Source: [Pasteurella] aerogenes
GTDB taxonomy: Bacteria > Pseudomonadota > Gammaproteobacteria > Enterobacterales > Pasteurellaceae
Direction: 5' to 3'
Length of the DNA: 64,000 nucleotides
Assembly (NCBI GenBank): GCA_900637275.1
Contig: LR134362.1
Location: 1,054,001-1,118,000 of the forward strand
Part shown: piece by piece, positions 16,651 through 25,410 of the stretch
How positions within the stretch are numbered: position 1 is the stretch's first letter
How the letters are laid out: each line of letters begins with the position of its first letter
The notes under the pieces: generated by a model
Databases searched by the model: none
Told to the model about the DNA's origin: nothing
The model's input: only the letters and a program-made list of their open reading frames with translations
Program-made: the position numbers and the translations under genes

Positions 16651-17478
16651 TTATTCTTCGATTGAACGCAATAATTCGTTGATGCCGACTTTTCCTAAGG
16701 TTTTCGCATCGACTTTTTTCACGATTACCGCGCAATATAAGCTATATTTGCCATCTTTAGATGGTAGGCTGCCGGAAACGACCACAGATCCCGCCGGCAC
16801 ACGTCCGTAGAATACTTCGCCAGTTTCGCGATCATAAATTTTGGTAGATTGACCAATAAAGACGCCCATAGAAATAACACAACCGTCTTCCACGATAACA
16901 CCTTCGACTACTTCAGAACGTGCGCCGATAAAGCAGTTGTCGCCGATAATGGTTGGGTTTGCTTGTAACGGTTCTAATACACCACCAATACCTACGCCGC
17001 CAGATAAATGCACATTTTTACCGATTTGCGCACAAGATCCCACCGTTGCCCAAGTATCGACCATAGTACCTTCGCCAACATAGGCGCCGATATTGACATA
17101 AGATGGCATTAATACGGTATTTTTAGAAATATACGCGCCTTTACGCACAGTTGCAGATGGCACCACGCGGAAACCTTCTTGTTGGAAACGTTCAGCGGTG
17201 TAATTTGCAAATTTCAATGGCACTTTGTCATAATATTTGGTTTCCGCACCGTCAATAATCTCGTTATCATTAATGCGGAAAGAAAGTAATACCGCTTTTT
17301 TCAACCATTGATGGGTTACCCATTCGCCATCAATTTTTTCCGCGACACGATATTTCCCTTGATCCAATCCTTCAATCACTTCCTCAATTGCTGCTCGCGT
17401 TTGTTCATCAACGGTTTTCGGTGTAATTTCGGCGCGACGTTCAAATGCCGCTTCAATGATATTTTGCAAGTTTGACAT
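16651..17478 (-). CDS. dapD: 2,3,4,5-tetrahydropyridine-2,6-dicarboxylate N-succinyltransferase
   Basis: Transfers succinyl from succinyl-CoA to tetrahydrodipicolinate in the lysine and meso-diaminopimelate pathway, and so feeds peptidoglycan. The 275 residues match E. coli DapD in length. The left-handed beta-helix hexapeptide repeats run through the centre (from TVRKGAYISKNTVLMPSYV to IVEDGCVISMGVFIG), followed by the VVSGSLPS turn. dapB of the same pathway is also in this window (48210-49022) but is not linked. Its upstream region is short and shared with the end of cysB. Confidence 0.96.
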   Translation of the reverse strand: MSNLQNIIEAAFERRAEITPKTVDEQTRAAIEEVIEGLDQGKYRVAEKIDGEWVTHQWLKKAVLLSFRINDNEIIDGAETKYYDKVPLKFANYTAERFQQEGFRVVPSATVRKGAYISKNTVLMPSYVNIGAYVGEGTMVDTWATVGSCAQIGKNVHLSGGVGIGGVLEPLQANPTIIGDNCFIGARSEVVEGVIVEDGCVISMGVFIGQSTKIYDRETGEVFYGRVPAGSVVVSGSLPSKDGKYSLYCAVIVKKVDAKTLGKVGINELLRSIEE

Positions 17479-17623
17479 ATTGTTTCCTATAAACTAATGA
17501 ATTGAAAATAAAGCCTTATTTTTACATAAATCTGTTAAAAAGACATCTTTTTTATCATCTTTTTCCGCTAACAACATGGTAGTCAGCTATCACGAAAAAC
17601 AAAACAGATAAAGAAAATCACAT

Positions 17624-17653
17624 AAAAAAATGCGATGAAAAATCACCGCACTT
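17624..17653 (-). terminator. Terminator of cysB
   Basis: On the minus strand an 8-bp stem with one G-T pair (17650-17643 with 17639-17632) and a 3-base loop is followed by a run of seven T. The stem overlaps an uptake signal (17645-17653). Confidence 0.75.
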
Positions 17654-17681
17654 TATTAATTTTCGCAGTCAACCACGCCAC

Positions 17682-18653
17682 TTAGCGCGTTTCCAACTCA
17701 ATGCCTTCAAATAATTTTTTCACTGCATTGTTATCATGTAAACGCTCTGCTTTTTCAATGACAGGGCGTGTTAAGTGCGGCGAAAAATAGCTAATAAAAT
17801 CATACATATAATTTCGTAAGAAAATACTATGTTTAAAGGCAATTTGCGTCATACTCGGACGGAATAAATGACTTGCATCTAATGCCAAAAGATCCGTATC
17901 CGATGGCGTATGTGCCATAGATGCCATGATCCCAACGCCTAATCCCAATCGAACATAAGTTTTAATGACATCCGCATCCGTGGCGGTAAATACAATATTT
18001 GGCAAAATACCTGCACTATTGAAAGCATAATCCAAATCGGATACCCCAGTAAAACCAAAAGTATAAGTCACCAATGGATATTTACCCAATTCTTCAACCG
18101 TTAATTTTTCACATTTTGCTAAAGGATGATCTGGCTTAACAATGACCGAACGATTCCACATATAACAAGGCAATAATACTACATCATCAAATAAATATTG
18201 CGCTTCCGTGGTAATTGCAAAATCCACTTCGCCAGACAATAAAGCATCATAAATTTGCGTTGGCGATCCTTGGTGAATATGCAAGCTCACATCCGGATAT
18301 TGCTTAGAAAAACGCTCCACCACCGGTGGCAACATATAACGTGCTTGTGTATTGGTCGTCGCAATACGCAACACCCCATGATTAGGCTGGGTATATTCGT
18401 TTGCCACCGCGCGAATACTTTGTGTTTTCACCAATAATTCGCGCGCAATCGACACGATTTTTTTTCCGGCAGGCGTCAACGCTTTAATATGCTTTCCATT
18501 ACGCTCAAAAATCTCCAACCCCAATTCATCTTCCAACAAGCGAACTTGCTTACTGATCCCCGGTTGAGAGGTAAACAAGGTATTTGCCGCTTCGGTAACA
18601 TTCAGATTTTGATTAACAATTTCAACAATATAACGCAGTTGCTGTATTTTCAT
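17682..18653 (-). CDS. cysB: LysR-family regulator CysB
   Basis: Transcription activator of sulfate assimilation and cysteine synthesis genes, responding to acetylserine. The ATG at 18653 (MKIQQLRYIVEIV) is chosen over an upstream in-frame start because the family begins there; this gives 323 residues against 324 in E. coli. The N-terminal winged helix (about 1-60, NVTEAANTLFTSQPGISKQ) and C-terminal effector domain (TTNTQARYMLPPV, SGEVDFAITTEA) are both complete. It lies downstream of rluB on the same strand with its own short leader, separated by a weak hairpin of inverted uptake signals. Confidence 0.94.
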   Translation of the reverse strand: MKIQQLRYIVEIVNQNLNVTEAANTLFTSQPGISKQVRLLEDELGLEIFERNGKHIKALTPAGKKIVSIARELLVKTQSIRAVANEYTQPNHGVLRIATTNTQARYMLPPVVERFSKQYPDVSLHIHQGSPTQIYDALLSGEVDFAITTEAQYLFDDVVLLPCYMWNRSVIVKPDHPLAKCEKLTVEELGKYPLVTYTFGFTGVSDLDYAFNSAGILPNIVFTATDADVIKTYVRLGLGVGIMASMAHTPSDTDLLALDASHLFRPSMTQIAFKHSIFLRNYMYDFISYFSPHLTRPVIEKAERLHDNNAVKKLFEGIELETR

Positions 18654-18671
18654 AGTATGGCTCACAAAATA

Positions 18672-18710
18672 ACCGCACTTGATTTGCTTGATTAAAAACA
18701 AAAGTGCGGT
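18672..18710 (-). terminator. Inverted uptake signals between rluB and cysB (weak terminator)
   Basis: ACCGCACTT (18672-18680) and AAGTGCGGT (18702-18710) with a 21-base loop directly after the rluB stop. The long loop makes it a weaker call than the other pairs. Confidence 0.55.
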
Positions 18711-18718
18711 AGTTTTTC

Positions 18719-19696
18719 TTAGGATTTCTTATAACGCTTACTTAATTCCCCATAACGTTTAACCGCTTTACGAATTTGATTCGTTTTCGGACGACGTTTT
18801 GGTTTATTTACATCAAGTTTCGTTTCTGTTTCCGGGGGAAGACCGACCAATTCACGCAAATAATTCACATTGGTCAAATCCATTTCTTCCCAACCGCCAC
18901 GAGGTAATGATTTCATTAATTGAATATTACCATAGCGAATACGAATTAAGCGGCTGACTTGAATACCTTGCGACTCCCACAAGCGACGAACTTCACGATT
19001 ACGCCCTTCCATCAAGGTGACATCAAACCACTGATTCATACCTTGTCCGCCCACTGCTTTAATTGACTTAAAGCTCGCCGGACCATCTTCCAATTGAACG
19101 CCTTTTTTCAAACGCTGAAGCATCGCTTCATCCACTTGCCCGAATACTCGAACTGAATATTCGCGCTCCACTTCCCGACTCGGGTGCATCAAACGATTTG
19201 CTAATTCACCATCGGTAGTAAATAATAATAAACCGGAAGTATTAATATCCAAACGTCCAACAGCAATCCAGCGAGAGCCTGTTAAACGCGGCAAACGATC
19301 AAATACCGTTGCCCGTCCTTCCGGATCATGACGAGTACAAAGCTCGCCTTCCGGTTTGTAATACATCAACACGCGACACACTTCTTTTTGTGCGTGTAAT
19401 AAATTGACAATATGACCGTCAATGCGCACTTTGACACCGGAATGCACATCAATCCGATCGCCTAAGGTTGCCACTTTTCCATCCACGCTGATGCGATTTT
19501 CTGCAATCATCGCCTCAATTTCACGTCGCGATCCTTGACCTGCACGCGCCAAGACTTTTTGCAATTTCTCGCCTTCCACTTTTGCTTTAGATTTGACATT
19601 CACCTGATCCAAAGGCACACTGTTCCCTTTTTTTTCCGCAGATTTTTTCTCAAAGTGCGGTGCTTTTTGACGAGAATTTGTATTATTTGCTTTCAT
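18719..19696 (-). CDS. rluB: 23S rRNA pseudouridine(2605) synthase
   Basis: Modifies one uridine in domain V of 23S rRNA. I place the start at ATG 19696, after AGAGGA; a GTG seven codons upstream is possible. The product (325 residues) has an S4 RNA-binding domain (about 45-95, KLQKVLARAGQGSRREIEAMI), then the RsuA-type catalytic domain with the active aspartate in VGRLDINTSGLL, EYSVRV, and EGRNREVRRLWES. The N-terminal 40 residues and C-terminal 40 residues are basic, low-complexity tails. An uptake signal (19653-19661) falls in the N-terminal tail. Followed by cysB, preceded by yciO. Confidence 0.93.
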   Translation of the reverse strand: MKANNTNSRQKAPHFEKKSAEKKGNSVPLDQVNVKSKAKVEGEKLQKVLARAGQGSRREIEAMIAENRISVDGKVATLGDRIDVHSGVKVRIDGHIVNLLHAQKEVCRVLMYYKPEGELCTRHDPEGRATVFDRLPRLTGSRWIAVGRLDINTSGLLLFTTDGELANRLMHPSREVEREYSVRVFGQVDEAMLQRLKKGVQLEDGPASFKSIKAVGGQGMNQWFDVTLMEGRNREVRRLWESQGIQVSRLIRIRYGNIQLMKSLPRGGWEEMDLTNVNYLRELVGLPPETETKLDVNKPKRRPKTNQIRKAVKRYGELSKRYKKS

Positions 19697-19741
19697 ATTT
19701 CCTCTTGTCGCTTTCACAAGCGTCTTTTATTGTAATTTAAT

Positions 19742-20368
19742 CTATCCAATGAAAGGAGCGGTAGATCCACTTCCTTCACGTAAAATAACCGGCGTTTCTT
19801 CTGTTAAATCCACCACCGTTGTCGGCTCTTGTCCTAAATAACCACCATGAATGATCAAATCCACTTGGCGCTCTAGACGATCACGAATTTCTTCCGGATC
19901 CGACTGAGTGATATGATCTTCGCCGGGCAACATCAACGAACAAGATAACAACGGTTCGTTTAACGCTTTCAGTAATTCCAACGCAATCTGATTATCCGGC
20001 ACACGCAGACCAATAGTTTTGCGTTTCGAGGTCATCAAACGTCGCGGTAATTCTTTAGTGGCGGTCAAAATAAACGTATAACGTCCCGGCGTATTATTTT
20101 TAATCAACCGATAAGCGCTATTAGTCACCACCGAATAGGTAGATAATTCAGACAAATCGCTGCATACCAACGTAAAATTATGTCCTTCTGGTAGCTGCCT
20201 GATTTGCACAATTCTATCCATTGCGTGCTTATCGCCGACTAAACAGCCCAACGCATATCCCGAATCTGTCGGATAAACGATGACGCCACCTTTCCGTAAA
20301 ATTTCCACGGTTTGATTAATCAAACGCGCTTGTGGATTTTCCGGATGAACATAAAAAAACTGACTCAT
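19742..20368 (-). CDS. yciO: YciO, Sua5/YciO/YrdC-family protein
   Basis: A 208-residue protein of the fold that makes threonylcarbamoyl-AMP for tRNA modification in TsaC/Sua5. It has the family's VYPTDSGYALGC near the N-terminus, HNFTLVC, and TIGLRVPDN. YciO itself lacks proven essential TsaC activity, and automatic annotation often over-calls it. The adjacency to rluB is the same as in E. coli. It is 45 bases upstream of rluB on the same strand and probably co-transcribed with it. Confidence 0.9.
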   Translation of the reverse strand: MSQFFYVHPENPQARLINQTVEILRKGGVIVYPTDSGYALGCLVGDKHAMDRIVQIRQLPEGHNFTLVCSDLSELSTYSVVTNSAYRLIKNNTPGRYTFILTATKELPRRLMTSKRKTIGLRVPDNQIALELLKALNEPLLSCSLMLPGEDHITQSDPEEIRDRLERQVDLIIHGGYLGQEPTTVVDLTEETPVILREGSGSTAPFIG

Positions 20369-20485
20369 ATATCTTTCCTTTTATTACTTGACGTAATTAT
20401 ACACAAATCAAGTAAAATCCGATAACCTTTTACTCGCGCTATACAGAAAAAATTCAACTGCTTAGCACTACTGAATGCCATTTTC

Positions 20486-20992
20486 TTAAACATCCAACAA
20501 CATTAAAATCGCTGCATCCCCACCCCACGCTTTCGGCGCTTGATGCAAAGCGCGCACTCGCGGATGTTGCACCAACCAACGGGGAATTTGGCGTTTTAAA
20601 GTATAAGTGCCATATCCGGTCATCACGCTGGCGCAATATAAATGTGCTTTTTCACAAGCAAGAATTAATTCCGCCAGCTCCAATTTGGCTTCGTCTTTAG
20701 TTAAGCCATGTAAATCTAAAAAAATTTGCGGCGTAAAATCCCCTCGACGTAATTGTTTTAACAAATAACTGTCTTCATTTTCACGTAAATATTTGACCGC
20801 ACTTTCTTCTTCCAATAAGGGTTCATATTCGTCCGAAAAGAAAAATAGCGTATCTTCCGTTTCACGAAGGCTACGAATTTCCTCTTTTTTTCGTCTATTT
20901 TTCACCCGTGGCGGCACAAACTCATTTTGTGGTAATTTTTTTGCCCCTTTAATCGTTTCACGAAACAAGGCAATATCTTCTTCTTTTAACAT
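20486..20992 (-). CDS. smrB: Ribosome rescue endonuclease SmrB
   Basis: Smr-domain nuclease, in E. coli recruited to collided ribosomes where it cuts the mRNA. The 168 residues are slightly shorter than in E. coli (183). The basic N-terminal region (about 1-80) is followed by the Smr domain with DLHGLTKDEAKLEL and VMTGYGTYTLKRQIPRWL, containing the catalytic LDLHG and GYGT motifs. An uptake signal (20796-20804) encodes part of the linker. It is divergent from prmB, as in E. coli. Confidence 0.93.
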   Translation of the reverse strand: MLKEEDIALFRETIKGAKKLPQNEFVPPRVKNRRKKEEIRSLRETEDTLFFFSDEYEPLLEEESAVKYLRENEDSYLLKQLRRGDFTPQIFLDLHGLTKDEAKLELAELILACEKAHLYCASVMTGYGTYTLKRQIPRWLVQHPRVRALHQAPKAWGGDAAILMLLDV

Positions 20993-21131
20993 AGTTTTAT
21001 TATGATGATAAAAAATCTTCTGAATTAGAAAAATAATCTGATATAAATGTCGATTTTAATCATCGACTTGGCATAAAATAGCGACTCTTATTATCATAAC
21101 AAATTTTCGCCAGCTTGACGAAGGATAGCCT

Positions 21132-22112
21132 ATGAATACTCATTTTCACCTCGATCCCAACGATGATATTATTGATCCGCAATTGCTTACCACACAAATT
21201 ACGCAAGATCTGCACTCCATCCAAGATTATTTGCGCTGGACCTTGTCCATGTTCAACCGCGCAGACATTTATTACGGTCATGGTTATGATAATGGCTGGG
21301 ATGAAGCGCAACAATTAGTTTTCTCGGCACTGCAACTGCCACCTGATTTTCCCGCTGCCTTTTATCCAGCCCGCCTAACTCAAACGGAAAAAGAAACCAT
21401 CATTGATTTGGTCACACAACGCATTACGCAACGCATTCCCATTGCCTATCTCACCAACTGCGCTTGGTTTTGTGGGTTAGCGTTTTATGTAGATGAACGT
21501 GTCATCATTCCACGCTCGCCGATCAGCGCACTGATTCAAGAAAAATTTGCGGGGTTATTAACTCAGTCGCCAATGCGCATTTTAGATATGTGTACCGGCA
21601 GCGGTTGTATCGCTATCGCCTGCGCCGAGCAATTCCCGCAAGCGGAGGTGGATGCGGTGGATTTGTCTGTGGATGCGTTAAATGTGGCAGAAATCAATAT
21701 TGAACGCTACCAACTCACCCACCGCGTAATCCCAATCCAATCGGATTTATTTAGCCAATTACCACCAGATCATTACGATCTTATCGTAACCAATCCGCCA
21801 TATGTGGATGAAGAAGATTTGGCAGATATGCCGGAAGAATTCCATCACGAACCGGAAATGGCGCTCGGTTCGGGTGTCGACGGATTATATGCCACCAAAC
21901 AAATTTTACTGCACGCTGCCGATTATCTGAGTGATAATGGCGTATTAGTATGTGAAGTGGGTAACAGCATGGTACATCTCATCGAACAATTGCCAACGGT
22001 TCCGTTTAACTGGGTAGAATTAAAAAATGGCGGCTTGGGGGTTTTTGCACTCACCAAATCGGAATTACTACAATCGCAAGCAGAAATTAAACGCCTCGTT
22101 GAACAAGCATAG
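21132..22112 (+). CDS. prmB: 50S ribosomal protein L3 glutamine methyltransferase
   Basis: S-adenosylmethionine-dependent enzyme methylating a glutamine side chain of ribosomal protein L3. The 326 residues carry a HemK-type N-terminal helical domain (about 1-110) and a Rossmann methyltransferase domain with the SAM motif DMCTGSGCIAIA and the substrate motif VTNPPYVDEEDL. The following MPEEFHHEPEMALGSGVDGL is typical of PrmB rather than PrmC. AAGGAT precedes the ATG. It ends at an uptake-signal terminator and is divergent from smrB. Confidence 0.95.
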   Translation: MNTHFHLDPNDDIIDPQLLTTQITQDLHSIQDYLRWTLSMFNRADIYYGHGYDNGWDEAQQLVFSALQLPPDFPAAFYPARLTQTEKETIIDLVTQRITQRIPIAYLTNCAWFCGLAFYVDERVIIPRSPISALIQEKFAGLLTQSPMRILDMCTGSGCIAIACAEQFPQAEVDAVDLSVDALNVAEINIERYQLTHRVIPIQSDLFSQLPPDHYDLIVTNPPYVDEEDLADMPEEFHHEPEMALGSGVDGLYATKQILLHAADYLSDNGVLVCEVGNSMVHLIEQLPTVPFNWVELKNGGLGVFALTKSELLQSQAEIKRLVEQA

Positions 22113-22133
22113 AATAGGCATAAAATCCATCAT

Positions 22134-22182
22134 TTTTTCACCGCACTTTACCTCAATTTCCCGTAAAGTGCGGTCATTTTTG
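22134..22182 (+). terminator. Inverted uptake-signal terminator of prmB
   Basis: ACCGCACTT (22140-22148) and AAGTGCGGT (22166-22174) with T-rich sequence after it. Confidence 0.8.
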
Positions 22183-22244
22183 CCTTAATTTTGTGCAAGA
22201 TGTATAAATAATCTTCTTTCAAGATTTCCCCTTCTATTTTTTAA

Positions 22245-22273
22245 TTTACATCATTTTTTTTCTATATTATAGT
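22245..22273 (+). promoter_or_regulatory. Candidate promoter of tRNA-Ser
   Basis: TTTACA (22245-22250) and TATAGT (22268-22273) with exactly 17 bases between them, 16 bases ahead of the mature tRNA 5' end. Spacing and strength fit a stable-RNA promoter. Confidence 0.6.
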
Positions 22274-22289
22274 ACGCCACATTCACAAC

Positions 22290-22379
22290 GGAGGAATGGT
22301 CGAGTGGTTGAAGGCACCGGTCTTGAAAACCGGCGAGGGTTTACGCCCTCCGTGAGTTCGAATCTCACTTCCTCCGCCA
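22290..22379 (+). tRNA. tRNA-Ser (anticodon UGA)
   Basis: A 90-base class II tRNA with CCA encoded at 22377-22379. The 7-bp acceptor stem GGAGGAA/TTCCTCC closes with discriminator G. The anticodon loop CTTGAAA puts TGA at 22324-22326. The long variable arm (GCGAGGGTTTACGCCCTCC region) and the T-loop GTTCGAATC are as expected for serine. It decodes UCA and its wobble partners. It has its own promoter and terminator. No integrase or duplicated 3' end lies next to it, so it is not an occupied integration site here. Confidence 0.97.
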
Positions 22380-22387
22380 TTTTTTCT

Positions 22388-22437
22388 ATAAAGTTGTAAG
22401 TTTATGATCTTAAGAGAGTAACTTACAACTTTTTTAT
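22388..22437 (+). terminator. Rho-independent terminator of tRNA-Ser
   Basis: A 13-bp stem (22390-22402 with 22420-22432) followed by a T-run. The remaining bases up to yccA (22440-22610) hold no gene or structure that I can identify. Confidence 0.85.
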
Positions 22438-22610
22438 TTTCTACAATTTCTCCTCTCGTCTCATTTTCAACCTCATTTTTGATACATCTAAATCTAAATT
22501 TAGTAAAGAACGCTACTTGATTTACGAAGATTAAGCAATATGTTGTAATTTAAGAAAATATACATAGTAATTCAATAGTATAACGAAGTATAAATTTTGT
22601 AGATAAAACA

Positions 22611-22639
22611 TTGACTTTTACCCATCTAATCGTTACTTT
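22611..22639 (+). promoter_or_regulatory. Candidate promoter of yccA
   Basis: TTGACT (22611-22616), a 17-base spacer, and TACTTT (22634-22639), 35 bases before the yccA start. Consensus match only. Confidence 0.45.
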
Positions 22640-22674
22640 ATAGTTTGTTTTTTGTTGAACTTACAGGAGCTTTT

Positions 22675-23337
22675 ATGGAATCTCGTATTATTGTTGATGC
22701 CGGCAGAGAATCGGTTTTGGCAACCAATAAAGTGTTGCGTAATACGTACTTTTTACTGGCGTTAACCTTAACTTTTTCGGCGATCGTTGCGTTTGTTGCC
22801 ATGAGTCTAAATTTACCGCGCCTACATTTTGTCGTGTTGTTGGTCGGATTTTACGGGTTATTATTTTTAAATAACGCATTGGCAAATAGCGGCTGGGGAA
22901 TTTTATCTACCTTCGCCTTAACTGGATTTTTGGGTTATTCTCTCGGTCCTATTTTAAGTCATTATGTGGGTGCTGGATTAGGTGATTTAGTGGTGCTTGC
23001 CCTTGCCGGTACCGCCGCGGTATTTTTCACTTGTTCGGCTTATGTGTTAACCACGAAAAAAGATATGTCTTTTTTATCCGGCATGATGTTTGCACTTTTT
23101 GTTGTCTTAATTGTCGGCATGGTAGCAAGTTTCTTCTTTAATATGCCGGCGCTTTATGTGGCGATCAGTGCATTATTTATCGTATTTTCTACCATGGGGA
23201 TTTTATACGAAACCAGCAATATCGTTCATGGCGGAGAAACAAACTATATTCGTGCAACCGTAAGTTTATACGTTTCACTCTACAATTTATTTATCAGCCT
23301 ATTGAATTTATTAGGTATTTTAAATAATAACGACTAA
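22675..23337 (+). CDS. yccA: Bax-inhibitor-1 family inner membrane protein YccA
   Basis: A seven-segment inner membrane protein; in E. coli YccA is a substrate and modulator of the FtsH protease. The ATG at 22675 follows AGGAGC and gives 220 residues against 219 in E. coli; a longer frame upstream is ignored. Hydrophobic segments fill almost the whole length after a short cytoplasmic N-terminus (MESRIIVDAGRESVLATNK). The family's ILYETSNIVHGGETNYI motif lies between the last two segments. Followed by tusE and acyP, as in E. coli. Confidence 0.94.
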   Translation: MESRIIVDAGRESVLATNKVLRNTYFLLALTLTFSAIVAFVAMSLNLPRLHFVVLLVGFYGLLFLNNALANSGWGILSTFALTGFLGYSLGPILSHYVGAGLGDLVVLALAGTAAVFFTCSAYVLTTKKDMSFLSGMMFALFVVLIVGMVASFFFNMPALYVAISALFIVFSTMGILYETSNIVHGGETNYIRATVSLYVSLYNLFISLLNLLGILNNND

Positions 23338-23352
23338 CTCATGCAGTCTTAA

Positions 23353-23381
23353 TTAAACACCCCGTTTTGGGGTGTTTTTGA
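23353..23381 (+). terminator. Rho-independent terminator of yccA
   Basis: AAACACCCC (23355-23363) pairs perfectly with GGGGTGTTT (23369-23377), five-base loop, followed by T residues. Confidence 0.9.
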
Positions 23382-23400
23382 TCGAAGGGTATCATTCTTT

Positions 23401-23730
23401 ATGTTAATCGTTAATAATATGACGCTTGAAACTGATGCTGCCGGTTATTTGGCAGATATGTCGCAATGGAATGAAGAGGTGGCAAAAGTCATTGCGCAGC
23501 AAGAAAATATTGTGCTAACCGAGGCACATTGGGAAGTGATTTATTTCGTGCGGCAGTTCTACCAAGAATACCACACCTCTCCCGCTATTCGTATGCTGGT
23601 AAAAGCGATGGCGGAAAAATTGGGCGCAGAAAAAGGTAATAGTCGTTATCTGCAACGTCTTTTCCCTGAAGGTCCGGCAAAACAAGCCACCAAACTCGCG
23701 GGATTACCGAAACCAGCAAAATGCCTTTAA
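23401..23730 (+). CDS. tusE: Sulfur carrier protein TusE
   Basis: DsrC-family sulfur acceptor in the relay that makes 2-thiouridine at tRNA position 34: it takes persulfide sulfur from TusBCD and hands it to MnmA. The 109 residues match E. coli. The acceptor cysteine is the penultimate residue, Cys108 in PKPAKCL, and the family core HWEVIYFVRQFYQEY...PAIRMLVKAM...YLQRLFPEGPAKQATKLAGLP is intact. It is separated from yccA by a terminator, so it has a separate transcript, and it faces convergent acyP. Confidence 0.95.
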   Translation: MLIVNNMTLETDAAGYLADMSQWNEEVAKVIAQQENIVLTEAHWEVIYFVRQFYQEYHTSPAIRMLVKAMAEKLGAEKGNSRYLQRLFPEGPAKQATKLAGLPKPAKCL

Positions 23731-23752
23731 ACCATCCAATCTTTGTCAATCT

Positions 23753-24025
23753 TCAACGTTGCACCGAAAAATCATCAAAAACCGCTTGCCCAACATAATC
23801 TTGCATAATGACTTGTTTAACGTCAGCGGTTTTTGGTCCTTGCTGTAGCCATTGATACAAGGCATCTATTTGTGACTCCTCTCCGATGGCAATCACTTCG
23901 ACACTACCGTCTTCTCGATTTCTGACCATTCCACATAACGCCAACGCATTGGCTTGTTTCCACGTAAAATAACGAAAACCAACGCCTTGCACCCGACCAT
24001 AAATCAAAAAATGTTTTTTTAACAT
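23753..24025 (-). CDS. acyP: Acylphosphatase
   Basis: Small enzyme hydrolysing carboxyl-phosphate bonds such as acetyl phosphate. The ATG at 24025 follows GGAG; the product is 90 residues, standard for the family. Catalytic Arg18 in GRVQGVGFRYF and Asn36 in MVRNREDGSVEV are present. It is convergent with tusE, in the same neighbourhood (yccX) as in E. coli. Confidence 0.94.
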   Translation of the reverse strand: MLKKHFLIYGRVQGVGFRYFTWKQANALALCGMVRNREDGSVEVIAIGEESQIDALYQWLQQGPKTADVKQVIMQDYVGQAVFDDFSVQR

Positions 24026-24205
24026 CACAACTCCACATTTATCCTTCAATTCACCACTAAATTCAATAAAATTTAAAAAAATTTTTAAAGAAAATGCAAT
24101 TTTCTATTTTCATTCTCTTTGAATTAGAATACGATAGCAACCATTCCTCTGAGAATAAACCCATTTAATTATTTGTAAAGATTGTATCTAAATAAAGGAG
24201 CAATT

Positions 24206-24865
24206 ATGAAATTCCGTTCTGCTGCATTAGCGACCACCGCCCTATTAATGAGCACAGCCAGCTTTGCAGGTGTTGTAACCAGTTCAGCTAATCTTGAATT
24301 TTTAGCGGTTGATGGAAAAAAACCAACTACTTCTCTTTTAAAATCAACTAATTCCTTCAATGTAAACGATTCACAAATGCACCAAGTCGTGGTGAGAGTG
24401 ACTGAAATTATCCGTGCAGGTTCTGACCGCGAATTATTTGAATCCGATCCGATTATTGTCTCTTTCCAAGGTTCGCAAGAAGATATAGTGATTTCTGCAC
24501 CGCGTATTGAAGACGAACGCGGCGCAAAAAACTTCAAAAAGAATCCAACCATTTCAGTAAAAACCGTTTCCGGTCGTGAAATTGCGACAAAACAAGATAC
24601 CTTAAAACAAGAAGGTTTTTTGCCGGGTGTAAACCTTGTAAACACGTTATCTGATTATAACACCTCCGGCGCACCTGCCGCGGTTTCTTCTTTAGCGACA
24701 ACTGTAGTTCCTGCTGCAGTGCCTGGTTTTTCAACCAAAGCAAATAAAGGAAAAGTGGTGGTACAAGGTGAAAATGTTGCAGAACAACAATTGCAATATT
24801 GGTTCCAACAAGCAGATAAAGAAACCCAAGCACGTTTCTTAGATTGGGCTAAAAAATTGAAATAA
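24206..24865 (+). CDS. yccT: YccT/CsgI family secreted protein (DUF2057, UPF0319)
   Basis: Exported protein of 219 residues. The ATG at 24206 follows AAGGAG and opens a clear Sec signal peptide (MKFRSAALATTALLMSTASFA, cleaved about residue 21). The mature part matches the DUF2057 family, with the early strand SSANLEFLAVDGKK and a C-terminal helical segment QLQYWFQQADKETQARFLDWAKKL. In E. coli YccT (CsgI) inhibits curli formation. No curli genes are visible here, so its role in this organism is open. It is next to mgsA, as in E. coli, but separated from it by a terminator. Confidence 0.88.
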   Translation: MKFRSAALATTALLMSTASFAGVVTSSANLEFLAVDGKKPTTSLLKSTNSFNVNDSQMHQVVVRVTEIIRAGSDRELFESDPIIVSFQGSQEDIVISAPRIEDERGAKNFKKNPTISVKTVSGREIATKQDTLKQEGFLPGVNLVNTLSDYNTSGAPAAVSSLATTVVPAAVPGFSTKANKGKVVVQGENVAEQQLQYWFQQADKETQARFLDWAKKLK

Positions 24866-24894
24866 TTAATGATTGCAAGTTTCATTTTGCTATA

Positions 24895-24928
24895 ATAAAA
24901 AGTGAGCCTAAATTGCTCACTTTTTTAT
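24895..24928 (+). terminator. Rho-independent terminator of yccT
   Basis: AAAAGTGAGC (24897-24906) and GCTCACTTTT with a T-run (24915-24926), in the yccT-mgsA gap. Confidence 0.85.
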
Positions 24929-24942
24929 TTGAGGAGAAAATT

Positions 24943-25401
24943 ATGCAAACCACCACCAGAACCCTATCCCCACATAAAAGTATTGCGTTGGTCGCACATG
25001 ATCACTGCAAACAAGATCTCATAAATTGGTGTAAAAACAACCGCACTTTATTAGAGCAACATAAATTATACGCAACCGGAACCACTGGTAATTTAATCCA
25101 GCAAGAAACGCAGCTGAAAATCGCCAATCTATTAAGCGGTCCGATGGGCGGTGATCAACAATTAGGTGGATTGATTGCAGAAAATAAAATTGATTTGCTG
25201 ATTTTCTTTTGGGATCCGATGAATGCAGTACCTCATGATCCCGATGTAAAAGCTCTAATGCGAATTGCTACAGTCTGGAATATTCCGGTGGCAATGAATA
25301 TAGCAACAGCAGATTTTCTAATTAGCTCACCTCATTTTACTCAATCTATTGATATTCGCATTCCTGATTATCAAGGTTATTTAAAAGCTCGTATTAAATA
25401 A
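24943..25401 (+). CDS. mgsA: Methylglyoxal synthase
   Basis: Converts dihydroxyacetone phosphate to methylglyoxal and phosphate, a bypass that relieves sugar-phosphate stress. The ATG at 24943 is chosen by the preceding GAGGAG and by homology; 152 residues, as in E. coli. Active-site residues are in place: His19, Asp71 in GPMGGDQQ, and His98/Asp101 in VPHDPD. An uptake signal (25040-25048) encodes part of the NRTLLE helix. It is followed after 9 bases by yccF and then yccS, probably as one operon. Confidence 0.96.
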   Translation: MQTTTRTLSPHKSIALVAHDHCKQDLINWCKNNRTLLEQHKLYATGTTGNLIQQETQLKIANLLSGPMGGDQQLGGLIAENKIDLLIFFWDPMNAVPHDPDVKALMRIATVWNIPVAMNIATADFLISSPHFTQSIDIRIPDYQGYLKARIK

Positions 25402-25410
25402 GGAACCCCT

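Noticed and set aside
22290..22437. tRNA-Ser as an integration site for a mobile element
   Set aside because: No integrase, no duplicated tRNA 3' end and no foreign-looking genes follow; the next genes are core genes in E. coli order.
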